DNA of 64,000 bases from Sphingomonas suaedae (lineage in GTDB: Bacteria > Pseudomonadota > Alphaproteobacteria > Sphingomonadales > Sphingomonadaceae): the NCBI RefSeq assembly GCF_007833215.1, contig NZ_CP042239.1, positions 1,240,001-1,304,000 on the forward strand, in the 5' to 3' direction. Under the pieces are notes generated by a model. The model saw nothing but the letters and a program-made list of their open reading frames with translations. It was not told the origin of the DNA and made no database searches. The number at the start of each line of letters is the position of its first letter. Position 1 is the first letter of the stretch. The translations under genes were made by a program, and so were the position numbers. Of this stretch, positions 56,935-64,000 are shown in pieces.

Positions 56935-58052
56935 GCGGCCTGCTCCACGACAACCATCTCACTCTCCACGCGGTAGCGGGCGTTGAGCCCTGCTTCGGCG
57001 GTCACGGCCGCCATGTAATCGACAACTTCGGAATGCCGTTCGCTGCCCGGCTCCACGAAGCGAGGAACCGCATCGCGATCGATGTACATCGGCAGGAAGC
57101 CTGAGCGGACGATGCGGCCGTTCGCGATCTCGAACCGCGCGACCAGCGACAGGCGCGATGCCTTGGGAAAATTGTAGAGGCTGTCGAAATCCGGTTCCCA
57201 TTCCTCGGCCAGCACGCGGATCTCGTTGAAGCTCTTCGAGGCGGCATGGACCGGGTCCATCCGCAGATCGGTTGCGAAATTGCACAGCGAGTAGAAGACC
57301 GGCGCGCCGTCGATGACTTCGCACCCCTTCAGGATGTGGGGGTGGCCGCCCATTATTGCATCGGCCCCCGCCGCGACCGCCGCCCGCGCAACATCGCGCT
57401 GATAGTCGGCGATGCTCGCGCGGACGAAATGGATGCCCCAGTGGAGCGAGACGAAGACCAGGTCCGCGTCCGCCTTGGCCGCGCGGATATCCGCCTCCAG
57501 CGCCGCGAGATCCTCACGATGCGGGAAGGTGTGGATGCGCGCGGGCGTGCCGGGCTGGTCATGCTCGATCTGCTCGTAGAGCGTATGCGCGCGCATCGGC
57601 GCGCAGCCGGGGCGGCGCTCCTCGGCCCAATAGCTGTGCGGCAGAATCGTGCAGTAGGCGAGGATCGCGACGCGGGTGCCGTCGCCCAGCGTGATCTTCA
57701 CCGGCTTGCGCGCCTCGGCGATATTCGCGCCCGCGCCAACGACCTTCAGCCCGACGCGCTCGAGATTGGCCTTGGTCTCGAAAAAGGCGTCATTGCCCCA
57801 GTCGAGCACATGATTTCCCGCCATCGAGATGACGTCGAACCCGGCACGGGCGAGAGCGTCGGCGCCATCGGGTCGCGCCAGCACCGCATGGCGCGCCTGG
57901 GGCAGCCGCACGCCCTTTTCGGCAAAGCTCGTCTCAAGCTGGGCAAAGGCGATGTCGGCGGCGTGCAGCACGTCGCGGGTTGCGACATAGCTCTCGTCGT
58001 AATCGTCGCGATCGGGGGCCAGATCGCCCGCGGCGAGGAAGACATGGGTCAT
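56931..58052 (-). CDS. CapA-family (PGA_cap) protein
   Basis: The 373-residue protein has the CapA metallophosphatase-like layout: FLAAGDLAPDRD at the N terminus, FDVISMAGNHVLDWG at about 76-90, SLHWGIHF at about 210 and GGHPHILKGCEVIDG at about 240, the last with the two metal-binding histidines. Classic CapA acts in poly-gamma-glutamate synthesis, but no capB or capC is nearby, and the gene sits in a catabolic operon between a P450 and a membrane protein. No signal peptide is seen with this start. A hydrolytic role on the locus substrate is a guess. Confidence 0.82.
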   Translation of the reverse strand: MTHVFLAAGDLAPDRDDYDESYVATRDVLHAADIAFAQLETSFAEKGVRLPQARHAVLARPDGADALARAGFDVISMAGNHVLDWGNDAFFETKANLERVGLKVVGAGANIAEARKPVKITLGDGTRVAILAYCTILPHSYWAEERRPGCAPMRAHTLYEQIEHDQPGTPARIHTFPHREDLAALEADIRAAKADADLVFVSLHWGIHFVRASIADYQRDVARAAVAAGADAIMGGHPHILKGCEVIDGAPVFYSLCNFATDLRMDPVHAASKSFNEIRVLAEEWEPDFDSLYNFPKASRLSLVARFEIANGRIVRSGFLPMYIDRDAVPRFVEPGSERHSEVVDYMAAVTAEAGLNARYRVESEMVVVEQAA

Positions 58053-59239
58053 GCCGCGCCCTCGCCCGCCCGCTCGAACGCCACCGGCACGCTGAGCGCA
58101 CCGATTTCGGGGAAGCGTGTCGGTTTCGGCTCGGCGGCGAGGGTGAAGCCCGGCGCAGCGGCGAGCAGTTCCTCGACCGCCACATTCAGCTCCAGCGTCG
58201 CTAGCGCGGCACCGACGCACGAATGCGTGCCCCGCCCGAACGCCAGCGACTCCTTCATGTTTGGGCGCCCCATGCGGAATTCATGCGGGCATTCGAACAC
58301 ATCCTCGTCACGATTGGCCGAGGCATAGACGAGAGCGATCGGCTCGCCCGCAGGAATGGTGCGCCCACGGATCGTCACGTCGGTAACGGCGGTGCGCGCG
58401 AACCCGCGATAGGGCGTGTAGAGCCTTAGGAACTCCTCGACCGCAGCCGGGACCAGCGACGGGTCGGCGCGCAACTGCGCCTGCAACGCGCGGTCGCGAC
58501 CCAGATGCACCGCGATCGACCCGATCATCACGCTCGGCGCGATGATGCCGACCACCAGTACCTGGCGGATCGTCCCGACGATCATCTCCTCGGGCAGCGG
58601 TTCGCCATCGACGCGGGTGGCGAGCAGCGCGCTCGTCACATCTTCGTCCACCGGCAGCGGCGCGGCCTTGCGATCGGCGACGATGCCGCGCGCCATGTCG
58701 TAGAGCAGCAGGCTCGATTCCTTGGTCGCGTCGACATCGTTCGACTGGACCGCGATATTGTAGCGCTGACCCACGCGGGTCAGCTCCGCAACCGCATCGG
58801 GCGTCAGGTTCATCCAGTTGGCGAACACCGCGATCGGCATGTGCGCCGAATAATCGGCGACCACATCGCCCCCGCCCTTCGCCACCATCTGGCCAAGCAA
58901 ATCCCGACAAATTCGCCGCACGACCGGCTCCAGCTTCGCGACCTTGCGCTCGGTCAGCAGGGGCGCGATCGCGCGGCGATAGGGGGTGTGCTCCGGAGGA
59001 TCGAGGTGCAGCGGCGGGCGGCGCCCGGTAAATGCCACCTTGGGGACGACATTCTGCTGCGAGGTAATAAAGGTCTGCCAGTCCACAGCCGCGGCGGACA
59101 CATCGTCATGCTTCATCAGCGCCCAGAAGCCGCCCCAGGCATCGCTGTGTGCGACCGGGCATTGCGCCCGCAGCCGGGCATAATCGGCATTGGGGCTGTC
59201 GAATGTTTCGGGCGCAAGGGGATCGAAGTCATGCGTCAT
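58049..59239 (-). CDS. Cytochrome P450
   Basis: The 396-residue protein has the haem-binding loop FGRGTHSCVG with Cys341, the ExxR motif (EEFLR, Glu269-Arg272) and the N-terminal HLDPPEHTPYRR block of soluble bacterial P450s. The I-helix reads VVGIIAPSVMIG (about 229-240), without the usual acid-Thr pair. It is the first gene of a five-gene minus-strand operon and overlaps the CapA-like gene by four bases. No ferredoxin is adjacent; the reductase at 25.4-26.6 kb could serve it. Confidence 0.9.
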   Translation of the reverse strand: MTHDFDPLAPETFDSPNADYARLRAQCPVAHSDAWGGFWALMKHDDVSAAAVDWQTFITSQQNVVPKVAFTGRRPPLHLDPPEHTPYRRAIAPLLTERKVAKLEPVVRRICRDLLGQMVAKGGGDVVADYSAHMPIAVFANWMNLTPDAVAELTRVGQRYNIAVQSNDVDATKESSLLLYDMARGIVADRKAAPLPVDEDVTSALLATRVDGEPLPEEMIVGTIRQVLVVGIIAPSVMIGSIAVHLGRDRALQAQLRADPSLVPAAVEEFLRLYTPYRGFARTAVTDVTIRGRTIPAGEPIALVYASANRDEDVFECPHEFRMGRPNMKESLAFGRGTHSCVGAALATLELNVAVEELLAAAPGFTLAAEPKPTRFPEIGALSVPVAFERAGEGAA

Positions 59240-59246
59240 AACAGTT

Positions 59247-59275
59247 TTGATACGGATCAATGCAAGCGCTTGCAA
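59247..59275 (-). promoter_or_regulatory. Candidate promoter of the P450 operon, overlapping a LacI operator
   Basis: On the minus strand TTGCAA (59270-59275) and TATCAA (59247-59252) are 17 bases apart, close to the sigma-70 consensus. The -35 box lies in the palindrome at 59261-59274, so a bound regulator would block it. Confidence 0.55.
59261..59274. promoter_or_regulatory. LacI-family operator between the P450 and LacI genes
   Basis: TGCAAGCGCTTGCA is a perfect 14-bp palindrome with the central CG typical of LacI/GalR-family operators. It lies between the divergent P450 operon and the LacI gene. Related sites occur at 60311-60324 and 62878-62891. Confidence 0.75.
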
Positions 59276-59320
59276 GAACCTTTTGGTGATTTTGACATTT
59301 GGTTGTGTAGGAATGCCGCC

Positions 59321-60313
59321 ATGGCAGCGCGAAACCCACGACTGGACGATGTTGCGGCGCTGGCGGGTGTCTCCGCCGCAACCGTCTCCCGCTATCTCAA
59401 CAGTCCGGAGGTGGTCGCCGCCGCAACAGGCGCGCGCATCCGCGAGGCGATCGAACAGACCGGCTATGTCCAGAATCTGGCCGCGACCGCGCTTGCCAGC
59501 AACCGCAGCCGCCTGATCGCGGTGCTGGTGCCCGACATCGCCCAGTCGATCTTCAACGATACGGTCGAGGCGATGATCGACGAGCTGGCGACCGACGGCA
59601 ACAGCGTGATGCTCTCGCTCACCGGGCCGGACAATCACCGGCTTGTGCGGGAGATCAACATGGCGCTGGCGCGGCGCGTCGATGCGATCATCCTGACCGG
59701 CATCGTGTCGGAGCCGGAGACGCGGGCGCGCCTGCGTTCATCAGGGATCACGGTGGTGGAAACCTGGGGCCTTCCCGAAGACCCGATCGATATCGCGGTC
59801 GGCTTTTCGCACCGCGAAGCCGGCGAAGAACTGGCGCGATTCCTGCGCCAGCGCGGCTATCGGCGTCCGCATCTCGTGGTGCCGAAATCGACCCGTTCGG
59901 AACGGCGCGCAGGGGGCTTCATCGCCCGCTGGATGCACGATGGCGGCCCCGAGCCGACGCGATTCGACGTCAATGTCCCCAGCCATTTCGGGCAAGGCCG
60001 ACTCTCCTATCGCGCGCTCGCCGACCTGCCCGAACGACCCGACATCGTCGTGTGCGGGTCCGACTGGATCGCCCAGGGGTTGATCGTCGAGGCGCAGGCG
60101 GCGGGGATTCGCGTTCCCGATCAGCTCGCCGTCACCGGCTTTGGCAATTTGCGCATGGCGGGCGACATGCGCCCCACGATCACCTCGGTCGATGTCGACG
60201 GCGCCCGAATCGCGCGCGAGGTGATGCGCGTTCTGCGCGGTCGCGCGGCGGGGGCGGACGTCGAAACACGCGTCGATGTCGGTTTTCGGGTCATCGCGAG
60301 AGAGAGCGCATGA
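59321..60313 (+). CDS. LacI-family transcriptional regulator
   Basis: The 330-residue protein has an N-terminal HTH (RLDDVAALAGVSAATVSRYLN, about 7-27) with the hinge helix region near 50-60 and a periplasmic-binding-type effector domain (about 65-325). It sits between divergent catabolic genes and next to operator-like palindromes, so it probably represses, or co-controls, the P450 operon and the hydrolase genes. The frame stays open far upstream over the P450 gene, but the ATG at 59321 is the family start. Confidence 0.9.
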   Translation: MAARNPRLDDVAALAGVSAATVSRYLNSPEVVAAATGARIREAIEQTGYVQNLAATALASNRSRLIAVLVPDIAQSIFNDTVEAMIDELATDGNSVMLSLTGPDNHRLVREINMALARRVDAIILTGIVSEPETRARLRSSGITVVETWGLPEDPIDIAVGFSHREAGEELARFLRQRGYRRPHLVVPKSTRSERRAGGFIARWMHDGGPEPTRFDVNVPSHFGQGRLSYRALADLPERPDIVVCGSDWIAQGLIVEAQAAGIRVPDQLAVTGFGNLRMAGDMRPTITSVDVDGARIAREVMRVLRGRAAGADVETRVDVGFRVIARESA

Positions 60314-60324
60314 AAGGGCTTGCA
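60311..60324. promoter_or_regulatory. Degenerate LacI-type site before the alpha/beta hydrolase gene
   Basis: TGAAAGGGCTTGCA differs from the 59261 operator at one base of the left half-site (A for C) and one centre base (GG instead of CG). It overlaps the lacI-type stop codon and lies about 50 bases before the next gene. The changed centre makes it weaker evidence. Confidence 0.4.
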
Positions 60325-60375
60325 TCGCCCGGCACCCCCGTTAGCTTTATCCCATAACCAAATGGGAGACGGACG

Positions 60376-61356
60376 ATGCGGACGGGTTTGATCGCGCTTG
60401 GACTGGTGCTGCTGTCGGGGAGCGCGATGGCGCAGGTGGCGCAGGCGCCGGACCCGGAGGCTGCACGCCGCTTCGCCGAGTTGCGCGCGGCGGACGCCAA
60501 ACGTCCCGACACGCCCGGAACCGGGCCGTTCGCGGCAATCAAGGAGGTCGATCCCGCCCTCCCCGATCATGTCGTCTATCGCCCTGCTGACCTGTCGAAG
60601 CTGGGCGGGAAGAGGCTCGGCGTCGTGGTCTGGGGCAATGGCGGGTGCGCCGACGACGGGGCGAGCGCCCGCTTCCACCTCGCCGAAATCGCTTCGCATG
60701 GCTATCTGGTCGTCGCACCGGGCAAGGTTCGCAGCGGACCCGGCGCCGTCCCCCGCCCGGCCGGATCGGAACCCCGCGGTCCCGATCCGGTGACCGGTCG
60801 CCTGCCCGCTCCAGCGACAACAACGCAGGATGTGGTGAAGGGCCTCGACTGGGCGCTCGCCGAAAATGCGCGCGACGGCAGCCGTTACAAGGGGCTGATC
60901 GATCCGGCACAGGCCGCGATCGCCGGGCATAGCTGTGGCGGATTGCAGGCGATCGAGGGCAGCGCGGACAAGCGGTTCCGCACGGTGATCGTCCACAATA
61001 GCGGCGTGTTCAACGACGGGAAGCAGGCGATCACCGGCATGACGGTGGATAAATCGATGCTGAAGGCGCTGCACACCCCCACCCTTTATGTGCTGGGCGG
61101 CAAGGGCGATATCGCCTGGCCCAACGGCACCGACGATGTTGCCCGGATCGACCATGTCCCGGTCGTGCTGGTCGATGGCGATGTCGGCCATGGCGGCACC
61201 TTCCGCGAGGAGAATGGCGGCGATGTCGCGCGCTTTTCGGTCGCCTGGCTCAACTGGCAGCTGCGCGGCGATGCCGAGGCGGGGAAGATGTTCGCGGGCG
61301 CGGATTGCGAGCTGTGCAAGGACCCGAAGTGGAAGATCGAGCGCAAGGGGATTTGA
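60376..61356 (+). CDS. Secreted alpha/beta hydrolase
   Basis: The 326-residue protein has a signal peptide (MRTGLIALGLVLLSGSAMA, cleavage about residue 19) and an alpha/beta hydrolase nucleophile motif GHSCGG with Ser186. A likely oxyanion segment is VVVWGNGGC. A C-terminal CELC pair could form a disulfide. It is probably a periplasmic esterase of the catabolic locus. The gene is downstream of the LacI gene with 62 bases between. Confidence 0.78.
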   Translation: MRTGLIALGLVLLSGSAMAQVAQAPDPEAARRFAELRAADAKRPDTPGTGPFAAIKEVDPALPDHVVYRPADLSKLGGKRLGVVVWGNGGCADDGASARFHLAEIASHGYLVVAPGKVRSGPGAVPRPAGSEPRGPDPVTGRLPAPATTTQDVVKGLDWALAENARDGSRYKGLIDPAQAAIAGHSCGGLQAIEGSADKRFRTVIVHNSGVFNDGKQAITGMTVDKSMLKALHTPTLYVLGGKGDIAWPNGTDDVARIDHVPVVLVDGDVGHGGTFREENGGDVARFSVAWLNWQLRGDAEAGKMFAGADCELCKDPKWKIERKGI

Positions 61357-61380
61357 TCGCAGTGCGTGATGCGTCTGTTC

Positions 61381-61541
61381 CTCCCCTGCCTCGCAGGGGA
61401 GGTGGCAGCGCGAAGCGCTGACGGAGGGGCCGCCCTCGCAGAGGGCGGATTTTTGCCGAGCTGTTCACGGCCGTCTGCGCGGCGCCCCTCCACCACCCGC
61501 TTCGCGGGCGGTCCCCCTCCCCGGAGCAAGATCAGGGGAGG
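61381..61541. repeat. R1 palindromic intergenic repeat, copy 3 of 3
   Basis: This copy lies between the convergent alpha/beta hydrolase and lipoprotein esterase genes. It matches the other two over the GGTGGCAGCGCGAAGCGCTG segment, the CTGTTCACGG segment and the CCCCTCCACCACC segment. Its end palindromes are less perfect (AGATCAGGGGAG at the right). Confidence 0.85.
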
Positions 61542-61569
61542 AATGTGCGGCGTAGACCGGCAACTATGG

Positions 61570-62838
61570 TCAGCGGCATTTCCCGCCGCGCCAGCACGGA
61601 CGCAGCATCGGCGCGGGCTGGTGCGGGACGAATGCCGCAGGGGCCTGCGGCCACTTCCCGCTATCCAGCCGCGCGTCGAGATAGCGGATCGTCGCCAGCA
61701 CGGTCGGCGTGTCGAAGGTGCAATGGCCCGCCGCGTTGACATACAGGCTCTTAACATCGCCCCGCGCGGCTTCGACATAGCCGCGCTGCATCGCCGGCGC
61801 GGTCAGGCCGTCGCCGATCGTCTGCACCGCCACCAGCGGCACCCGCGGTCGGGCATTGGGCGTGTAGTTGGCGCGCATATAGGCGACGGCCTTGGGGTCC
61901 GCCGCGATCCGTTCGCCCGCGTTGAGTGCCGCGAGATCCTCCTCGAGCTTCAGCCCCGCCGCCCGATACATCGCCTCGACCATCGCCCGCCGCCCGGACC
62001 GGTCGAGCTGCGCGCGATAGTCGATGCCCGTGTTCCACGAAAACGCCCCGCCAGCACGCGCTTCCTGATCCGTGCGCGGCAGGAACACGCCCATGACGAA
62101 GGAGCGCGCAATCTCCTCCGCCTGCGCCGCATAGTCGCTCGCGCCGGGCTGGGGTCGGTCGCGGCTCGTCCAGCCCGGAATCCCGGCCAGCACGCCCGCC
62201 AGCGCGACCCGCGCGCGGCCCTGTGGCGTTTTGACCGCGTCCGCCAGCGCGTCGCCGACCCGCTTGCCATTGGCGCGATCGTCATCGATTCGGGTCACAC
62301 GGACGCCCGCGTCGGGCGCAACCAGCGTGCGGAAGGCATAGGCGCCGTCGAGCGCCATGTTCATCATGCCCAGCGACCCGCCGATCGAAGCGCACATCGG
62401 CGCCGCCCCGTCGATGCCGCTGCCCTTCATCTCGGCGAGCGCGGTGCTGACCAGTCCGCCCATCGAGCTGCCCCAGGCGATGACGCGCTTCGGCTTGCCA
62501 TGCTTCGCGGCGAAGGCGGCGATGGTCGCGCGCTGCGCAGGGACCGCCTGTTCAAGCGCCCAGCCGCCGCTGCCGTAATTGGACCCGGCGATCGCATAGC
62601 CCGCATCGAGCAGCGCTTGGCGATGCGGCTTTGGCGCTGCTGCGGGGTCGCCCGGAACCGGTGAATAACCGCGGCTGTACAGCAGCAGCGTCCCGTTCCA
62701 GTTCGCCGGAACCTCGGCGTCCCAGCGCGCGCCACCGGGAAGCGTATCCGAGGCGATCGGCTGGGGTCGCACCGGCGACGCGCATCCCCACACCGCGACT
62801 GCCATCGCCGTAACCGCCCAAATCGCGCCGCGCCGCAT
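61570..62838 (-). CDS. Lipoprotein alpha/beta hydrolase (oligomer hydrolase-like)
   Basis: The 422-residue protein has a short signal with the lipobox-like VWGC (Cys19). The nucleophile elbow is GSSMGG with Ser125, and the late GHCTFDTP holds the likely catalytic histidine. The overall order is reminiscent of tannase-like or oligomer-hydrolase enzymes, but it lacks the CS pair of the 51.7 kb enzyme. AAGGAG precedes the start. The longer open frame is a shadow of the divergent MmgE/PrpD gene. Confidence 0.78.
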   Translation of the reverse strand: MRRGAIWAVTAMAVAVWGCASPVRPQPIASDTLPGGARWDAEVPANWNGTLLLYSRGYSPVPGDPAAAPKPHRQALLDAGYAIAGSNYGSGGWALEQAVPAQRATIAAFAAKHGKPKRVIAWGSSMGGLVSTALAEMKGSGIDGAAPMCASIGGSLGMMNMALDGAYAFRTLVAPDAGVRVTRIDDDRANGKRVGDALADAVKTPQGRARVALAGVLAGIPGWTSRDRPQPGASDYAAQAEEIARSFVMGVFLPRTDQEARAGGAFSWNTGIDYRAQLDRSGRRAMVEAMYRAAGLKLEEDLAALNAGERIAADPKAVAYMRANYTPNARPRVPLVAVQTIGDGLTAPAMQRGYVEAARGDVKSLYVNAAGHCTFDTPTVLATIRYLDARLDSGKWPQAPAAFVPHQPAPMLRPCWRGGKCR

Positions 62839-62877
62839 TGCCTCTCTCCTTTTTGCTTGCAATCGCGATAAAGCCGA

Positions 62878-62891
62878 TGAAAGCGTTTGCA
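62878..62891. promoter_or_regulatory. LacI-type site between lipoprotein esterase and MmgE/PrpD genes
   Basis: TGAAAGCGTTTGCA is an imperfect match to the 59261 palindrome, keeping the AAGCG-TTGCA frame and central CG. It lies in the 57-base divergent gap. On the minus strand a TTGCAA inside it could be the -35 of the esterase promoter. Confidence 0.55.
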
Positions 62892-62895
62892 AAGA

Positions 62896-64000
62896 ATGTT
62901 TTGTAATAAAGCAATCTCCCAGGCCGTCGCGGACCATTTCGCCGCCGCGAGCCTCGACGCGCTCCCGCCCGCGACGCTCCAGGCGACCCGCCGCGCACTG
63001 CTCGACGCGCTCGGCGTCACGCTCGGCGCTACCGGGCTGGGCGAAGATGCGGCGCCCTATCGCGCCCATGCCTTGGCCACTCCCGGCCCTTCGCGCCTGA
63101 TTGGCTTTGACGCGACGAGCACCCCCGCGCTCGCGGCGCTCGCCAATGGCGCGCTCGCCCATGCGCTCGATTTCGGCGACACATTCGATGCGGGACCCGC
63201 ACATCCCAACGCCGCTTTGGTCCCTGCCCTGCTCGCCCTGGCGGATGCCAACGCGGACGCGAAGTTCGGCAGCTTCCTGACCGCCATGGCGCTGGGCAGC
63301 GATTTCGCCTGCCGCCTGTCGCTCGCCCCGCCCCGCCCGTTCGAGGAGGGCGGCTGGTACCCGCCGCCACTGGTCAATCTGATCGCTACGGCCGCCGCCT
63401 GTGCGCGCTTCCTCGACCTCGACGCCGACAGGATCCGCCATGCCATGGGCCTCGCGCTGGTGCAGGGAAGTTTCCCGAGCGAGATCAAATATGACGCCAC
63501 ATCGCCGATGCGCGGCGTGCGCGAGGGGCTGGTGGCGCGCGCAGCGGTCGAGGCGGCATTGCTCACCAAGGCGGGCGCGCGCGCGTTTGCCGAACCGCTG
63601 GAGGGCCGCGCGGGCTTCTTCGCCATCTATGGCGGCGGCCCGCCCCGCGGCGCGCTGCTCGACGGGCTTGGCACGCAGTTTCTGGGCGATCGCGTCAGCT
63701 TCAAGCCCTGGCCCGCCTGTCGCGGCACGCATCCCTATATCGAGGCGGCATTGGCGCTGCGAGACCGGGTCGACCCGGCGCGCGTGGTGCGGATCGAGGC
63801 CGAGACCGGGCCGATTCAGGAGATGCTGATCCGCCCCCAGCCGGTAAAGGCCGCACCGGCACGCGCGATCGAGGCGAAATTCTCGATCCCCTATACCGTT
63901 GCGGCGGCGCTGATCGACGGCGCGGTGACGCTCGACAGTTTCGCGACGGGACGGATCGCCGATCCGGCGACGCGCACGCTGGCACACAAGGTGGTCGAGC
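62896..64000 (+). CDS. MmgE/PrpD-family protein (partial, cut by window end)
   Basis: An open frame of about 368 codons runs from the ATG at 62896 to the window end. It begins MFCNKAISQAVADHFAAA and contains the MmgE/PrpD features ANGALAHALDFGDTFD, HPNAALVPALLALA and KPWPACRGTHPYIEAAL. Known members dehydrate or isomerise carboxylic acids, such as 2-methylcitrate or cis-aconitate. The gene is divergent from the lipoprotein esterase and lies next to a LacI-type site. The typical length is about 440-480 residues, so some 80-100 are missing on the right. The ATG has only a weak ribosome binding site. Confidence 0.85.
   Translation, partial: MFCNKAISQAVADHFAAASLDALPPATLQATRRALLDALGVTLGATGLGEDAAPYRAHALATPGPSRLIGFDATSTPALAALANGALAHALDFGDTFDAGPAHPNAALVPALLALADANADAKFGSFLTAMALGSDFACRLSLAPPRPFEEGGWYPPPLVNLIATAAACARFLDLDADRIRHAMGLALVQGSFPSEIKYDATSPMRGVREGLVARAAVEAALLTKAGARAFAEPLEGRAGFFAIYGGGPPRGALLDGLGTQFLGDRVSFKPWPACRGTHPYIEAALALRDRVDPARVVRIEAETGPIQEMLIRPQPVKAAPARAIEAKFSIPYTVAAALIDGAVTLDSFATGRIADPATRTLAHKVVE

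Noticed and set aside
56931..58052. Capsule (poly-gamma-glutamate) synthesis
   Set aside because: No capB, capC or other capsule gene is near, and the gene is embedded in a catabolic operon.

Overview
The window reads as chromosomal DNA from a GC-rich alphaproteobacterium, most likely a sphingomonad (Sphingomonas or close kin). Three things point there: a complete protocatechuate 4,5-cleavage (lig) pathway laid out as in Sphingobium, a TonB-dependent receptor inside a catabolic operon, and several families of palindromic intergenic repeats of the kind I associate with sphingomonad genomes. No transposase, phage gene, CRISPR array or rRNA was seen. This assignment is inference from gene content; no search was run.

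The left part (1-26.6 kb) is mostly housekeeping. It holds a thioesterase, an MDR oxidoreductase, YceI, leuA behind a leucine-rich leader peptide, argJ, thioredoxin, the AddAB recombination nuclease, and two amino-acid catabolic genes each facing its own Lrp/AsnC regulator (putA and ald). It also holds a Kup potassium transporter, rpsA with ihfB, tRNA-Met, tRNA-Leu and a flavoprotein ferredoxin reductase.

From 26.9 to 37.6 kb lies one tightly packed plus-strand run of eight genes: a Tat-exported TldD-like metalloprotease, a TldE/PmbA partner without a signal, a DUF4159 protein, a MoxR AAA+ ATPase, a DUF58 protein, a BatA-type membrane protein, and two large membrane-anchored proteins, one with a histidine-rich loop. 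This is the best candidate in the window for a little-described system.

From 37.6 to 51.5 kb is an aromatic-acid catabolic island. PobA makes protocatechuate, LigAB cleave the ring, and LigC, LigI, LigU, LigJ and LigK take the product to pyruvate and oxaloacetate. A LysR regulator with two HTH domains sits between the two lig operons. Next to it are a Rieske oxygenase (vanillate demethylase type), a MetE-like protein, a MarR regulator and an AAHS-family transporter.

From 51.6 kb to the end is a second catabolic locus, probably under a LacI regulator. A minus-strand operon encodes a P450 with an atypical I-helix, a CapA-like protein, a multi-pass membrane protein, a TonB receptor and a tannase/feruloyl-esterase lipoprotein with the CS-D-HC catalytic pattern. 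Two further secreted alpha/beta hydrolases and an MmgE/PrpD protein, cut by the window edge, follow. Related 14-bp palindromes occur at three promoter regions of this locus. The substrate is unknown; an ester of a plant or polyester-derived aromatic would fit the neighbourhood.
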